A DNA stretch of 6,971 nt from an uncultured Kangiella sp. (GCA_946481205.1 CAMLNB010000187.1:1-6971); one strand, 5' to 3'. Positions 1-6,011 are shown, counted from the stretch's first letter. Program-made: numbers and translations. The notes: generated by a model not told the origin, from the sequence alone.

Positions 1-22
1 CAAACCCCCGTACCGTGTGTGT

Positions 23-58
23 GAAATTTCCTGACAGCGCTGTATAGAAATTTCTAAT
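23..58 (+). promoter_or_regulatory. Candidate sigma70 promoter overlaid by a symmetric palindrome set
   Basis: A -35-like hexamer CTGACA (31-36, five of six matches) and a -10-like hexamer TCTAAT (53-58, five of six) are separated by 16 bp. Overlying them are three perfect palindromes: GAAATTTC (23-30), ACAGCGCTGT (34-43) and GAAATTTC again (47-54). Their centres lie exactly 12 bp apart, so the 32 bp form one larger dyad with only three mismatched pairs. The arrangement suggests an operator on top of a promoter. Transcription to the right would start near 65 and reach the gene at 199 after a leader of about 130 nt. It could instead serve a divergent gene left of the window. The leader (59-198) holds only a short hairpin, TGCTGC/GCAGCA (85-99), with no U-run. 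The hexamers and palindromes are seen directly; the function is inferred. Confidence 0.45.
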
Positions 59-198
59 ACTGCGGTGCAAATCACGACTGAAATTGCTGCTCTGCAGCAC
101 GAACACTGCATCGACGGGCCACTGAACTAGACTGCAACCAACACGCGGCTTGCTGTCGTGGTCATTGACGGCGCGACTGGAGGGTGGTGGAGAGGAAC

Positions 199-588
199 AT
201 GGCGAACGAATCGGAACGCGCCGGTCCTGAACGAAATGACGCGGAGCGCAACTTTCTGCAACGCGGCTTGGAAAAGCTGCGCCGCTCGGTCGCCATCCTG
301 ATTTTTGCCGCGGGCATTACCGCCGGTGCCGGCGCCATGCTGTACGCCAAGAGCGACGATCTGCAGCAGCAACAGCAGCAACAAACCGAACAGATCCAAC
401 AACTGGAATTGCGCGTGCAGAAACTCGAACTGCAGGCGCCGGACCTGCCGCTACCTGCGTTCTGCCGCTGCCAAAAGCTGGGGGACAATGGCGTTCTGTT
501 GCAGCGCTTCTGTCCGGCCAAGAACGAAGTCTGCGATGAAGAATCCGCGCAAATCTGCCAAGCCCAGTTACCGGGCTACCAGTGTTGA
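199..588 (+). CDS. Hypothetical single-pass membrane protein with poly-Gln coiled coil and six-Cys C-terminal domain
   Basis: This 129-residue protein has a charged N-terminus (1-29), one likely transmembrane helix (about 30-50), seven consecutive Gln (56-62) leading into a coiled-coil-like stretch (53-80), and a C-terminal domain with six cysteines (C89, C91, C105, C112, C120 and the last residue C129). The positive residues before the helix (KLRR) predict an inside N-terminus, which puts the cysteines in the periplasm, where they could form three disulfides. The ATG at 199 is preferred over GTG 184/187 because GGAGAGG (189-195) sits just before it and overlaps those GTGs. The CPxCG gene follows after 22 bp and is probably co-transcribed. 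I do not recognise a named family. The coding call rests on the start signal and on a sensible protein layout. Confidence 0.72.
   Translation: MANESERAGPERNDAERNFLQRGLEKLRRSVAILIFAAGITAGAGAMLYAKSDDLQQQQQQQTEQIQQLELRVQKLELQAPDLPLPAFCRCQKLGDNGVLLQRFCPAKNEVCDEESAQICQAQLPGYQC
364..384 (+). repeat. CAG/CAA codon tract encoding seven Gln
   Basis: Two tandem copies of the 9-mer CAGCAGCAA (364-372, 373-381) plus one more CAA encode Q56-Q62 of the small membrane protein. Mixed CAG/CAA use interrupts a pure triplet run, which should lower slippage. Any change of three bases would alter only the Gln count and keep the frame. Confidence 0.7.
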
Positions 589-610
589 ATCGCTGAGCTG
601 AGACACCCCG

Positions 611-802
611 ATGCAAGCCCAGGAATTCGTCAGCGCTCAATGCCCTTACTGCGGCGAAGCCATCGAACTGCTGATCGATTGCGAGGCTCTTGATCAGCAA
701 TACACCGAAGATTGTCAGATTTGCTGCCAGCCTATCCTTGTCCAACCACAATGCGATAACCAAGGCCAGATCGTAGTTCAGCTGTGGCGGGAAGCCGACT
801 GA
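611..802 (+). CDS. CPxCG motif-containing cysteine-rich small protein
   Basis: This 63-residue protein has seven cysteines. The CPYCG motif (C11, C14) and the later CQICC (C35, C38, C39) form the two halves of a zinc-ribbon-like site. C24 and C48 are extra. This fits the short CPXCG/Cys_rich_CPXG family found in many Gammaproteobacteria, whose biochemical role is unknown. It has no signal peptide or membrane helix, so it is probably cytoplasmic. The ATG at 611 has only a weak purine stretch (GAGCTGAG) before it. Together with the 22-bp gap to the gene ending at 588, this suggests translation helped by coupling. It converges with the HAAS-like gene, with 31 bp between the two stops and no clear terminator hairpin there. 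Confidence 0.85.
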   Translation: MQAQEFVSAQCPYCGEAIELLIDCEALDQQYTEDCQICCQPILVQPQCDNQGQIVVQLWREAD

Positions 803-833
803 GCACCTACCACCACAGCGTTGCCTGACTCGA

Positions 834-1787
834 TTAGCGCAGACTCAGCAGCCTGCGCACATCCTGCACAATCTCAATTACGCTGACCACTGCAACAAAA
901 CCCAGCACCCCCTGCACAACGTGATTGAGCAGTTTCGCTAAACGGGCCGGGTTATCGTCGGCAGCGCCGGCATCGGTCAGCACAATCAGCTCACCGTTCT
1001 GGAACAGCTGCCAGAGAATGCTCAGACACACGACATTCAACAGTACGCGCAGCAGCAACCGGTCCCACTTCCAGTAGGGGTAGACAAGATTGATCGCGGC
1101 GAGGATCACATCCATTGCGGCGAGCGCCAGAATGCCCCACCAGAATGGTGCCCAGGCATCGGACAGGCGGAATGGCAACGGGCTGCCGTCGTGAAAAATG
1201 AACGCCGGGAACGGCAGCACGCCAAGCCACCAGCTGATGAACAACACACCAAACACCAGCTCGAACAAACTGTCGCCGCGTTTGATCTTGAGTTGATCTT
1301 TGACCGGTGCCAGTTTGCTCGGCTGCCAGTTGTCGAAGAAACCGATGCGGACCTGGTGTCGATCCAGCAAGGCAAATACCAGCGTGACAATGCCGATGTA
1401 CACCAGCGCGGTGCCGGCGAATTCAACGCTGACATGGATCAGCGACTGAATCGGATTGCCACTGGTCGCGGCGGCCACCACACCGAGCAGACCGTGGACG
1501 ATCGCGATGATGATCAGCACCAGCCGCAGGCTGAACCACCAGTAGGCGTAAACGCTCGGGCCGATCAGATGCTGCTGCGGCAGGTAGCGGCTGGCAACCA
1601 ACATCGGGTGACCGTTTTGCTGGATCAGCGCCTGCAGCTCCTCGGCATTGAGCGCGCGGCCGAGGCCGGCTTCGCGCTCCTCGATCTGCGACAGCAGGCT
1701 GTCTTTCAGTTCGGCGACGATGTCGCTGCTCTGGGTCTTCGGCAGGTAGCTGCTGACCGCCTGCAGATAACGTTCGACCAATTCCAT
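834..1787 (-). CDS. Multi-pass membrane protein with N-terminal HAAS-like domain
   Basis: This 317-residue protein starts with a soluble helical domain (about 1-70). Its pattern, with ERYLQAVSSYLP at residues 5-16, an 'IVAELKDSLLSQIEE' segment and later a 'GHPMLVASRYLP' segment, matches the HAAS-type domains found next to PadR regulators. About six hydrophobic helices follow (roughly 86-108, 122-141, 174-197, 210-236, 245-263, 287-306). The ATG at 1787 is chosen because AAGGAG (1795-1800 on the complement) lies 7 nt before it; longer in-frame versions would run into padR. The padR stop is 20 bp upstream, so the two form an operon. Family knowledge: HAAS proteins are usually encoded with PadR and are thought to be regulated membrane or signalling proteins. 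The substrate or signal cannot be read from the sequence. Confidence 0.82.
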   Translation of the reverse strand: MELVERYLQAVSSYLPKTQSSDIVAELKDSLLSQIEEREAGLGRALNAEELQALIQQNGHPMLVASRYLPQQHLIGPSVYAYWWFSLRLVLIIIAIVHGLLGVVAAATSGNPIQSLIHVSVEFAGTALVYIGIVTLVFALLDRHQVRIGFFDNWQPSKLAPVKDQLKIKRGDSLFELVFGVLFISWWLGVLPFPAFIFHDGSPLPFRLSDAWAPFWWGILALAAMDVILAAINLVYPYWKWDRLLLRVLLNVVCLSILWQLFQNGELIVLTDAGAADDNPARLAKLLNHVVQGVLGFVAVVSVIEIVQDVRRLLSLR

Positions 1788-1807
1788 GATGGGGCTCCTT
1801 GCCTGGT

Positions 1808-2170
1808 TCAGGCGTCTGAAGAGAGGCCACCGACGCTGGCCGCGTCGGCGTGAATACGGTTGAGGGCGCTGTCGAGCGCGCGCCATTCGGCGAGAAGCTG
1901 GTCGAGCACCGGCCGGCCTTCCGGCGCCAGCTGGTAGAAGCGTTTGTTGCGCTTGTCTTCTTCACGCCATTCGCTGGCCAGCAGGCCTTGGCTCTCCAGC
2001 CGGCGCAGCAGCGGGTAGAGCGTGCCTTCATCGATATCGAGGCCCTGGTCGGCCAGCACCTTGCGCAGCGTGTAGCCGTAGTGCTCGTGCTGCAGTGCGA
2101 CCAGCACGGCCAGCGTCAGGCTGCCGCGGCGCAGCTCCAGCCTGAGCTTTTCAAACAGATCGGGTTCCAT
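1808..2170 (-). CDS. PadR-family transcriptional regulator
   Basis: This 120-residue protein carries a PadR winged helix over about residues 15-85. It includes the hallmark YGYTLRKVL (31-39), the recognition-helix segment DEGTLYPLLRRLESQGLL (47-64) and the wing ending near KRFYQLAPEGR. After this comes a short helical tail (87-108) of the small PadR subfamily type, which probably serves as the dimer interface. The ATG at 2170 has AGGAG (2178-2182 on the complement) 7 nt upstream; an in-frame extension to 2239 would cross the operator and promoter and is rejected. The membrane gene begins 20 bp downstream. PadR proteins typically repress their own operon until an effector binds, and the inverted repeat just upstream supports this. 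The effector is unknown. Confidence 0.93.
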   Translation of the reverse strand: MEPDLFEKLRLELRRGSLTLAVLVALQHEHYGYTLRKVLADQGLDIDEGTLYPLLRRLESQGLLASEWREEDKRNKRFYQLAPEGRPVLDQLLAEWRALDSALNRIHADAASVGGLSSDA

Positions 2171-2190
2171 TCGGGCTCTCCTGCCTGTGT

Positions 2191-2240
2191 ACCGCACACT
2201 GTTTATCATACAGTGTGCGGTGAATACTGTATGCCGCACA
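2191..2240. promoter_or_regulatory. Probable PadR operator: 12-bp inverted repeat plus third half-site
   Basis: ACCGCACACTGT (2191-2202) and ACAGTGTGCGGT (2210-2221) are perfect inverted arms around a 7-bp AT-rich spacer. A third CCGCACA (2234-2240) forms a second dyad with TGTGCGG (2214-2220). ACTGTAT-type cores recur (2226-2232 and, on the complement, 2207-2213). The block lies 21 bp before the padR start and overlaps its likely promoter, where an autorepressor would bind. The repeats are seen directly; the assignment to this PadR is inferred from position. Confidence 0.7.
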
Positions 2241-2252
2241 GGTAAATGTCAA
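2224..2252 (-). promoter_or_regulatory. Likely promoter of the padR-HAAS operon
   Basis: On the complement a perfect TTGACA (2247-2252) is followed after 17 bp by CAGTAT (2224-2229), a weak -10 with three of six matches. TACAGT (2226-2231) at 15 bp is another reading. A better -10 hexamer, TATGAT (2205-2210), lies inside the operator but has only a poor -35 (CATACA, 2228-2233). On any reading the RNA start or the -10 falls within the inverted repeats, so a bound repressor would block it. Confidence 0.5.
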
Positions 2253-2534
2253 GCCCCGGATAAGCCCATCACCTCGCTCAGCCGATTGGGGCCGGCCTGC
2301 TCGTGGTGGGCGGGGCTGGGCGCCCTCGACGTTTGGCGCAGACCGACCAGCATCGGCCCACCGGCCCCGCAATCTGTGGCATGCCTGCTGGACATTCCCT
2401 TTGGTAGTCAACCTCTCCGGGCTTACTGCGTTTCTCGCATTTGCCGGACTGGTGCACATTTCTTGACCGCTGCATGCATAGAATCCGGACCGGGACACCA
2501 CTTCTTGTTAGGCAACAGAACGGAGGTGTTAGCC
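2253..2534. other. Non-coding leader region with GC-rich inverted repeats
   Basis: No credible gene lies here: the lipoprotein frame stays open, but its translation has no protein-like character and no ribosome site. GGGGCCGG (2288-2295) pairs with CCGGCCCC (2361-2368), and flanking GATT/AATC could extend the stem across a 2-nt bulge. An alternative pairing GGTGGGC (2305-2311) with GCCCACC (2356-2362) competes for the same bases. Near the gene a -10-like TAGAAT (2479-2484) is visible without a good -35. It is probably a promoter or leader region for the DUF4382 lipoprotein. Confidence 0.4.
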
Positions 2535-3437
2535 ATGAATCTCGCCATCAAAACCTTGTTGTTCGTGTCACCGGCCTTGCTGTTGAGCAGTTGTGGCAGT
2601 GACGGAGATTCCGCAGATGCACTGGGTGCGCTCAGCTTTGCCATAACCGACAGCCCCGTCGATGCGGCAGAGAAAGTGGTAGTGCGCTTCAATGGCATTG
2701 AGATCAAACCGGCCGATGGCGATGCCATCAGCTTCGACTTTTCCAGCCCGCGGGATATCGATCTGCTGGCGCTACAGGGCGGCAATGCCGCCCCACTGAT
2801 CAGTGGGGAAAGCGTGCCGGCCGGCAACTACAACTGGGTCCGCCTGAAAGTCTCGGCGGTCCAGGACAATATCTTCGATTCCTACATCCAGATTGACGGT
2901 GTTCAGTACGAGCTGCGGATACCCAGTGGCAACGAAACCGGACTGAAACTGGTCAGCGGCTTTACCGTTGCACAGGGTGGCAATGCCAACTACACCATCG
3001 ATTTTGATCTGCGCAAATCGGTGGTCGCGCCACCCGGACAGGCCCCGGTCATGATGCTGAAACCGGCGCTACGACTGGTGAACAATATTGAAGTCGGCAC
3101 CATGACTGGCGTCGTGGACAGCAGCCTGATCGCTGCCGAATGTGAAGGCGAAGCGACCGGCGCTGTTTACGTTTATAGCGGCAGCGATGTCAGCCCGGAT
3201 GATCTGGATGGTGATGCCGCTGACCCGCTGACCTCCGGTGCCGTCACACTCGATGAAGGTGGCACTTACCGCTACACCATTGCCTTTCTGGCAGCCGGCA
3301 ATTACACCGCCAGCTACAGCTGCGACACCGATGCGGATGACCCCGAAAGTGACGACAGTCTGGTGTTTGTCGGTACCCAGAATGCCAGCATCACCGCTGG
3401 CGCAACGACAACCGTCAGTTTTGCCGCGAACAGCTGA
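2535..3437 (+). CDS. DUF4382 domain-containing outer-membrane lipoprotein
   Basis: This 300-residue protein starts at ATG 2535, seven bases after a strong GGAGGT (2522-2527). Residues 1-20 are a lipoprotein signal with lipobox LSSC and acylated C20. G21 and S22 after it are compatible with outer-membrane sorting. A DUF4382 region spans about 30-185, beginning ALSFAITDSPVDAAEKVVV and including the ISGESVPAGNYNWVRL segment and a hydrophobic strand ending in MMLKPALRL. The rest (188-300) is a second beta-rich module resembling a carboxypeptidase regulatory-like fold. It has C203 and C263 as a possible disulfide pair and an Asp-rich loop (264-275) that might bind calcium. DUF4382 proteins have no firm function; a surface or periplasmic binding role is plausible. 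It appears to be a single-gene unit. Confidence 0.88.
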   Translation: MNLAIKTLLFVSPALLLSSCGSDGDSADALGALSFAITDSPVDAAEKVVVRFNGIEIKPADGDAISFDFSSPRDIDLLALQGGNAAPLISGESVPAGNYNWVRLKVSAVQDNIFDSYIQIDGVQYELRIPSGNETGLKLVSGFTVAQGGNANYTIDFDLRKSVVAPPGQAPVMMLKPALRLVNNIEVGTMTGVVDSSLIAAECEGEATGAVYVYSGSDVSPDDLDGDAADPLTSGAVTLDEGGTYRYTIAFLAAGNYTASYSCDTDADDPESDDSLVFVGTQNASITAGATTTVSFAANS

Positions 3438-3483
3438 ATCGATGTCTTGTCTGCCGTGACACTTGCTGCTGACGCACAAAAAC

Positions 3484-3514
3484 CCAGCGAATGTCTGGTC
3501 CGGAACATGGCTGG
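3484..3514 (-). terminator. Possible minus-strand intrinsic terminator
   Basis: On the complement, CCAGC-ATGT pairs with ACAT-GCTGG (arms 3505-3514 and 3484-3494, small internal loop), and GGGTTTTTG follows at once (T5 opposite 3478-3482). An outer TGCTGCT/AGCAGCA pair (3464-3470, 3517-3523) encloses it. No minus-strand gene lies directly upstream, so it could only stop antisense read-through from the dadA side. On the plus strand it lacks a U-run after the lipoprotein gene. Confidence 0.3.
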
Positions 3515-3551
3515 CGAGCAGCAGCAGGATGACCATTCGGTGAGTCCAGAC

Positions 3552-3593
3552 CAGCTGGCCGGCGCCACGTGTTTGCGTCGCCCCGGCCAGCTG
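3552..3593. repeat. Perfect 11-bp inverted repeat in the intergenic region before the rhomboid gene
   Basis: CAGCTGGCCGG (3552-3562) and CCGGCCAGCTG (3583-3593) are exact inverted copies with a 20-nt loop. No T-run follows on either strand, so it is not a classical terminator. It could be the base of a Rho-type or processing hairpin, or an operator for the downstream gene. The rest of 3438-3710 shows no clear promoter. Confidence 0.55.
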
Positions 3594-3710
3594 CGCTAGG
3601 CAAAACCACCGCCTTGTAACCGGATCGCGTTTGCCAGCAAGCCAGTGCGTTTGGTGCGTGGCCAATTCGCATGCGAAACTGCGCGCTGGCCCCGCCCTTG
3701 CCCTATCACC

Positions 3711-4682
3711 ATGTTCATCCTGCCACTTGAATTCGCCTACAAAACCACTGGCCGCGCTTGGTTCACCTTTGCGCTGGTGGCACTGATGCTGCTGATTCAT
3801 TGGCGGGTCGAGGTCAACGCCGACAAAGTTGACGAAGCCATCAGCGAATACTGCACCGATGACGGTGGCGAGGCCTTCGACAAAGCCTTGCGCTGGCAAA
3901 CGCGAACACCGAACGGCGAAAGCCATCCGGAATGGACCTGCGAAAATGTGCTGCCGGTGATCCTCAAGACCGGCGACAAACCAGCCAGCTATGCCTTCCT
4001 GCTGGAAAACGGCGGCGTCGATTACCTGAGCCCGGAACGCAAAGTCGAGCTCAGCATGGTGCTGTTTGAGCAGGTCGAGAAGGCGCGCATTTTTGTGCCG
4101 CGTTCACTGCAAGAGAAGCTGGCCCAGCCAGCGCAATCCTGGAACCCCATGCGAATGCTGACGGCCGCGCTGGCACACGGCGATTGGTGGCATGTGCTGT
4201 TCAATATGGTGTTTCTGATTGCGTTCGGCTGCATTCTGGAAGTGGTGGTCGGACCGATTGTCTATCTCGGCGTGATTGTCGCGTCGGCGCTGACCACCGG
4301 CATTGCTTACGCGCTGGTCACCACGGTCATTGGCGATGATTTCACGATGGCGCTCGGTTTTTCCGGCGCTGACTTCGCGCTGCTCGGCGCCCTGCTCTAT
4401 CTGATGCCGACAGCACCGATCAAATCGATCGTCTTCATCGGACCGATTCCGATTCCCATGCGAATCAGCGTCTGGATATTCGGTCTGATCTTTCTCGGTG
4501 GTGAGCTGTGGTTTCTGTTCCGGCACGGGCCATTTGACGACAGCAGCGGCGTCAATGTGCTCGCGCATGCGGTCGGTGGCGTTACCGGTTTTGTGCTGGC
4601 CGCACGGTTCCTGCAACCCCTGAAGCAGCAGCTGACCGATTTGCTCGACCGCGCCCACGTCCAGGAATGGTCGCAGCAATAG
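3711..4682 (+). CDS. Rhomboid family intramembrane serine protease with large first loop
   Basis: This 323-residue inner-membrane protein has the rhomboid hallmarks. AHGDWWHVLFN (155-165) gives the H156 and HxxxN (H161, N165) signature of TM2. GFSG (216-219) carries the nucleophile S218, and H286 in AHAVGG completes the Ser-His dyad. The PIPIP segment (245-249) between TM4 and TM5 is also typical. Likely helices are at 16-32, 161-179, 182-206, 217-232, 251-272 and 283-300. Unusually, about 110 residues (33-145) separate TM1 and TM2; this loop has C48 and C77 and is probably periplasmic. It should cleave single-pass membrane substrates; none is identifiable here. The ATG at 3711 is chosen because the protein begins sensibly there, although no clear Shine-Dalgarno is present. 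GTG 3645 is an alternative start and would add 22 residues. Confidence 0.9.
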   Translation: MFILPLEFAYKTTGRAWFTFALVALMLLIHWRVEVNADKVDEAISEYCTDDGGEAFDKALRWQTRTPNGESHPEWTCENVLPVILKTGDKPASYAFLLENGGVDYLSPERKVELSMVLFEQVEKARIFVPRSLQEKLAQPAQSWNPMRMLTAALAHGDWWHVLFNMVFLIAFGCILEVVVGPIVYLGVIVASALTTGIAYALVTTVIGDDFTMALGFSGADFALLGALLYLMPTAPIKSIVFIGPIPIPMRISVWIFGLIFLGGELWFLFRHGPFDDSSGVNVLAHAVGGVTGFVLAARFLQPLKQQLTDLLDRAHVQEWSQQ

Positions 4683-4725
4683 CGGCGACGTTTTCAAACG
4701 CAGCGATCATGCCCCGCTATTGTTG
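4674..4725. terminator. Hairpin between convergent genes, possible bidirectional terminator
   Basis: CAGCAATAGCGG (4674-4685) pairs with CCGCTATTGTTG (4714-4725) along 12 bp with one G-U wobble in plus-strand RNA. A small inner hairpin CGTT/AACG (4689-4700) sits in the loop. The stem overlaps the rhomboid stop codon and lies 22 bp past the dadA-like stop. A proper U-tract is missing on both sides, so termination is inferred from position and symmetry. Confidence 0.4.
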
Positions 4726-4746
4726 ATTGGCACAGCGCGGAGGCGA

Positions 4747-5997
4747 TCAGAACCGGTTCCAGCGATACGGCGCCAGCGAAATGCTCGTGGGCTCGCCGTA
4801 CATCCGCTGCGCCATCAGTTTGCCGCTGATCGGCGCCTGCGTCAGACCAAGATGGCCGTGACCGCAGGCAAGATAAATCTGCTCATCTGGCAGCTGATCG
4901 AGAATCGGTAAAGAGTCCGGCGTGCACGGCCGGTTGCCACTCCATTCTGCAATCGGTTCACCGGACAGGGCCGGAAACAGTTTCTTGGCTTCCGCTTGCA
5001 GGCGGCGAATCCATTGGTAATGCGGTTCGCTGTCAAGCGCGGTCAGCTCCTTGATGCTGGTCATTCGGATACCCTGTTGCATCGGTGAGATCACCATGTA
5101 GCGCTCCGCCCACAGCGTCGGTCGGTGCACGACATGGGCCTGCGGCGCGAACATCAGGTGATAGCCGCGCGCCGGGATCACCGGCAGCTGCACACCGAAG
5201 GGTTTCAGCATACGATTACTCCACGCCCCCGCAGCGATCAGCACGCGTTCGGCCAATACGCTGCCCCGGTCGGTCATCAGCTGATAACCGGTGCCGACCT
5301 TGTTGATCACCGACACTTTGGCTTGCATCGACTGCACACCGCGCTGCGCCAAATTTGTTGCCAGCTGCAAACAGAATGCGCCCGGATCACGCATCGCCAG
5401 CGAATCGCGTTGAAACACCGCGTGCTCAAATCCGTCGCCCAGCTGCGGCTCCAGCGCGAGCAATTGCTGGCGATCCAGCACATCAAAGCGCACGCCACGC
5501 TCGCGCATCAAGTCGCGTTCCCAGCCACCAGCCGCAAAACTCGCTTCCTCGCTGTAAACATGCAGATAGCCGCTGGCATCGAGCAGCGCCCCCGCGCCGA
5601 TCTGATCCGCCAGCGTCAGCCAACAATCGCGCGTCGCGCTATTGATGGCATGCAAGGCATCGATGATCGGCAGAATCTGCTTGGCGCGGCCGTAGCGGAC
5701 AAACTGGAACAGCCATTCGGCATAACTCGGCAAACGCGACCAGTCGAGCTTCAACGGCGCCAGCGGGTTGATCAGCATCGCCAGCGCTTTCATTGTGATG
5801 CCTGGCGTCGATTGCGGCAGCAAATTGCCCACCGAGATCGACCCGGCATTGCCAAACGAGGTTTCGCTGCCCGGACCTTTGGCATCGATCAGCGTGACCT
5901 GCTCACCCTGTTGCTGCAGGTAATGCGCGCAGCACAAACCGACAATGCCGCTGCCGACAATGGCGACACCGGTGCGATGGGCAGACAGCGAAGACAT
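4747..5997 (-). CDS. DadA-like FAD-dependent D-amino-acid dehydrogenase
   Basis: This 416-residue protein belongs to the DAO/DadA flavoenzyme group. The N-terminal Rossmann motif GSGIVG (15-20) with D38 at the end of the second strand binds FAD. A mid-protein 'VLIAAGAWSN' segment and the C-terminal RPCTPDSLPI (356-365) and GHGHLGLT (379-386) are characteristic of the family. Length matches DadA (about 430). The expected reaction is oxidation of D-Ala or other D-amino acids to the 2-oxo acid and ammonia, passing electrons to the membrane quinone pool. The gene starts 14 bp after the D-Ala-D-Ala dipeptidase stop, which supports D-Ala as substrate. The ATG at 5997 has only a weak GAGTGG before it and may rely on coupling; GTG 6009 is an alternative. 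A D-hydroxyproline dehydrogenase or another DAO-family role cannot be excluded. Confidence 0.88.
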   Translation of the reverse strand: MSSLSAHRTGVAIVGSGIVGLCCAHYLQQQGEQVTLIDAKGPGSETSFGNAGSISVGNLLPQSTPGITMKALAMLINPLAPLKLDWSRLPSYAEWLFQFVRYGRAKQILPIIDALHAINSATRDCWLTLADQIGAGALLDASGYLHVYSEEASFAAGGWERDLMRERGVRFDVLDRQQLLALEPQLGDGFEHAVFQRDSLAMRDPGAFCLQLATNLAQRGVQSMQAKVSVINKVGTGYQLMTDRGSVLAERVLIAAGAWSNRMLKPFGVQLPVIPARGYHLMFAPQAHVVHRPTLWAERYMVISPMQQGIRMTSIKELTALDSEPHYQWIRRLQAEAKKLFPALSGEPIAEWSGNRPCTPDSLPILDQLPDEQIYLACGHGHLGLTQAPISGKLMAQRMYGEPTSISLAPYRWNRF

Positions 5998-6011
5998 GAG
6001 CACAGCCACTC

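Noticed and set aside
1191..1853. Plus-strand open frame of 220 codons antisense to the HAAS-like gene
   Set aside because: It is Gln/Arg/Asp-rich, as expected from the complement of a Leu-rich membrane gene, and has no recognisable domain.
2199..2213. CTGT...ACAG resembling a LexA (SOS) box in the padR promoter
   Set aside because: The spacer is 7 bp rather than the 8 bp of the gammaproteobacterial LexA consensus, and the symmetry extends well beyond it as part of the longer 12-bp PadR-type arms.
2504..2534. GTTAGGC and GTTAGCC just before the lipoprotein gene, resembling integron attC core ends
   Set aside because: No matching complementary RYYYAAC core or paired inner boxes are found upstream at attC distances, and the neighbouring genes are not arranged as cassettes.
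2187..2534. In-frame upstream extension of the DUF4382 lipoprotein (116 extra codons)
   Set aside because: It would bury the lipoprotein signal inside the protein, cross the padR operator, and ignore the strong GGAGGT seven bases before ATG 2535.
3069..3926. Long minus-strand open frame (285 codons) across the lipoprotein and rhomboid genes
   Set aside because: It is antisense to two well-supported genes and the 273-bp gap, has low-complexity GC-driven composition and no start signal.
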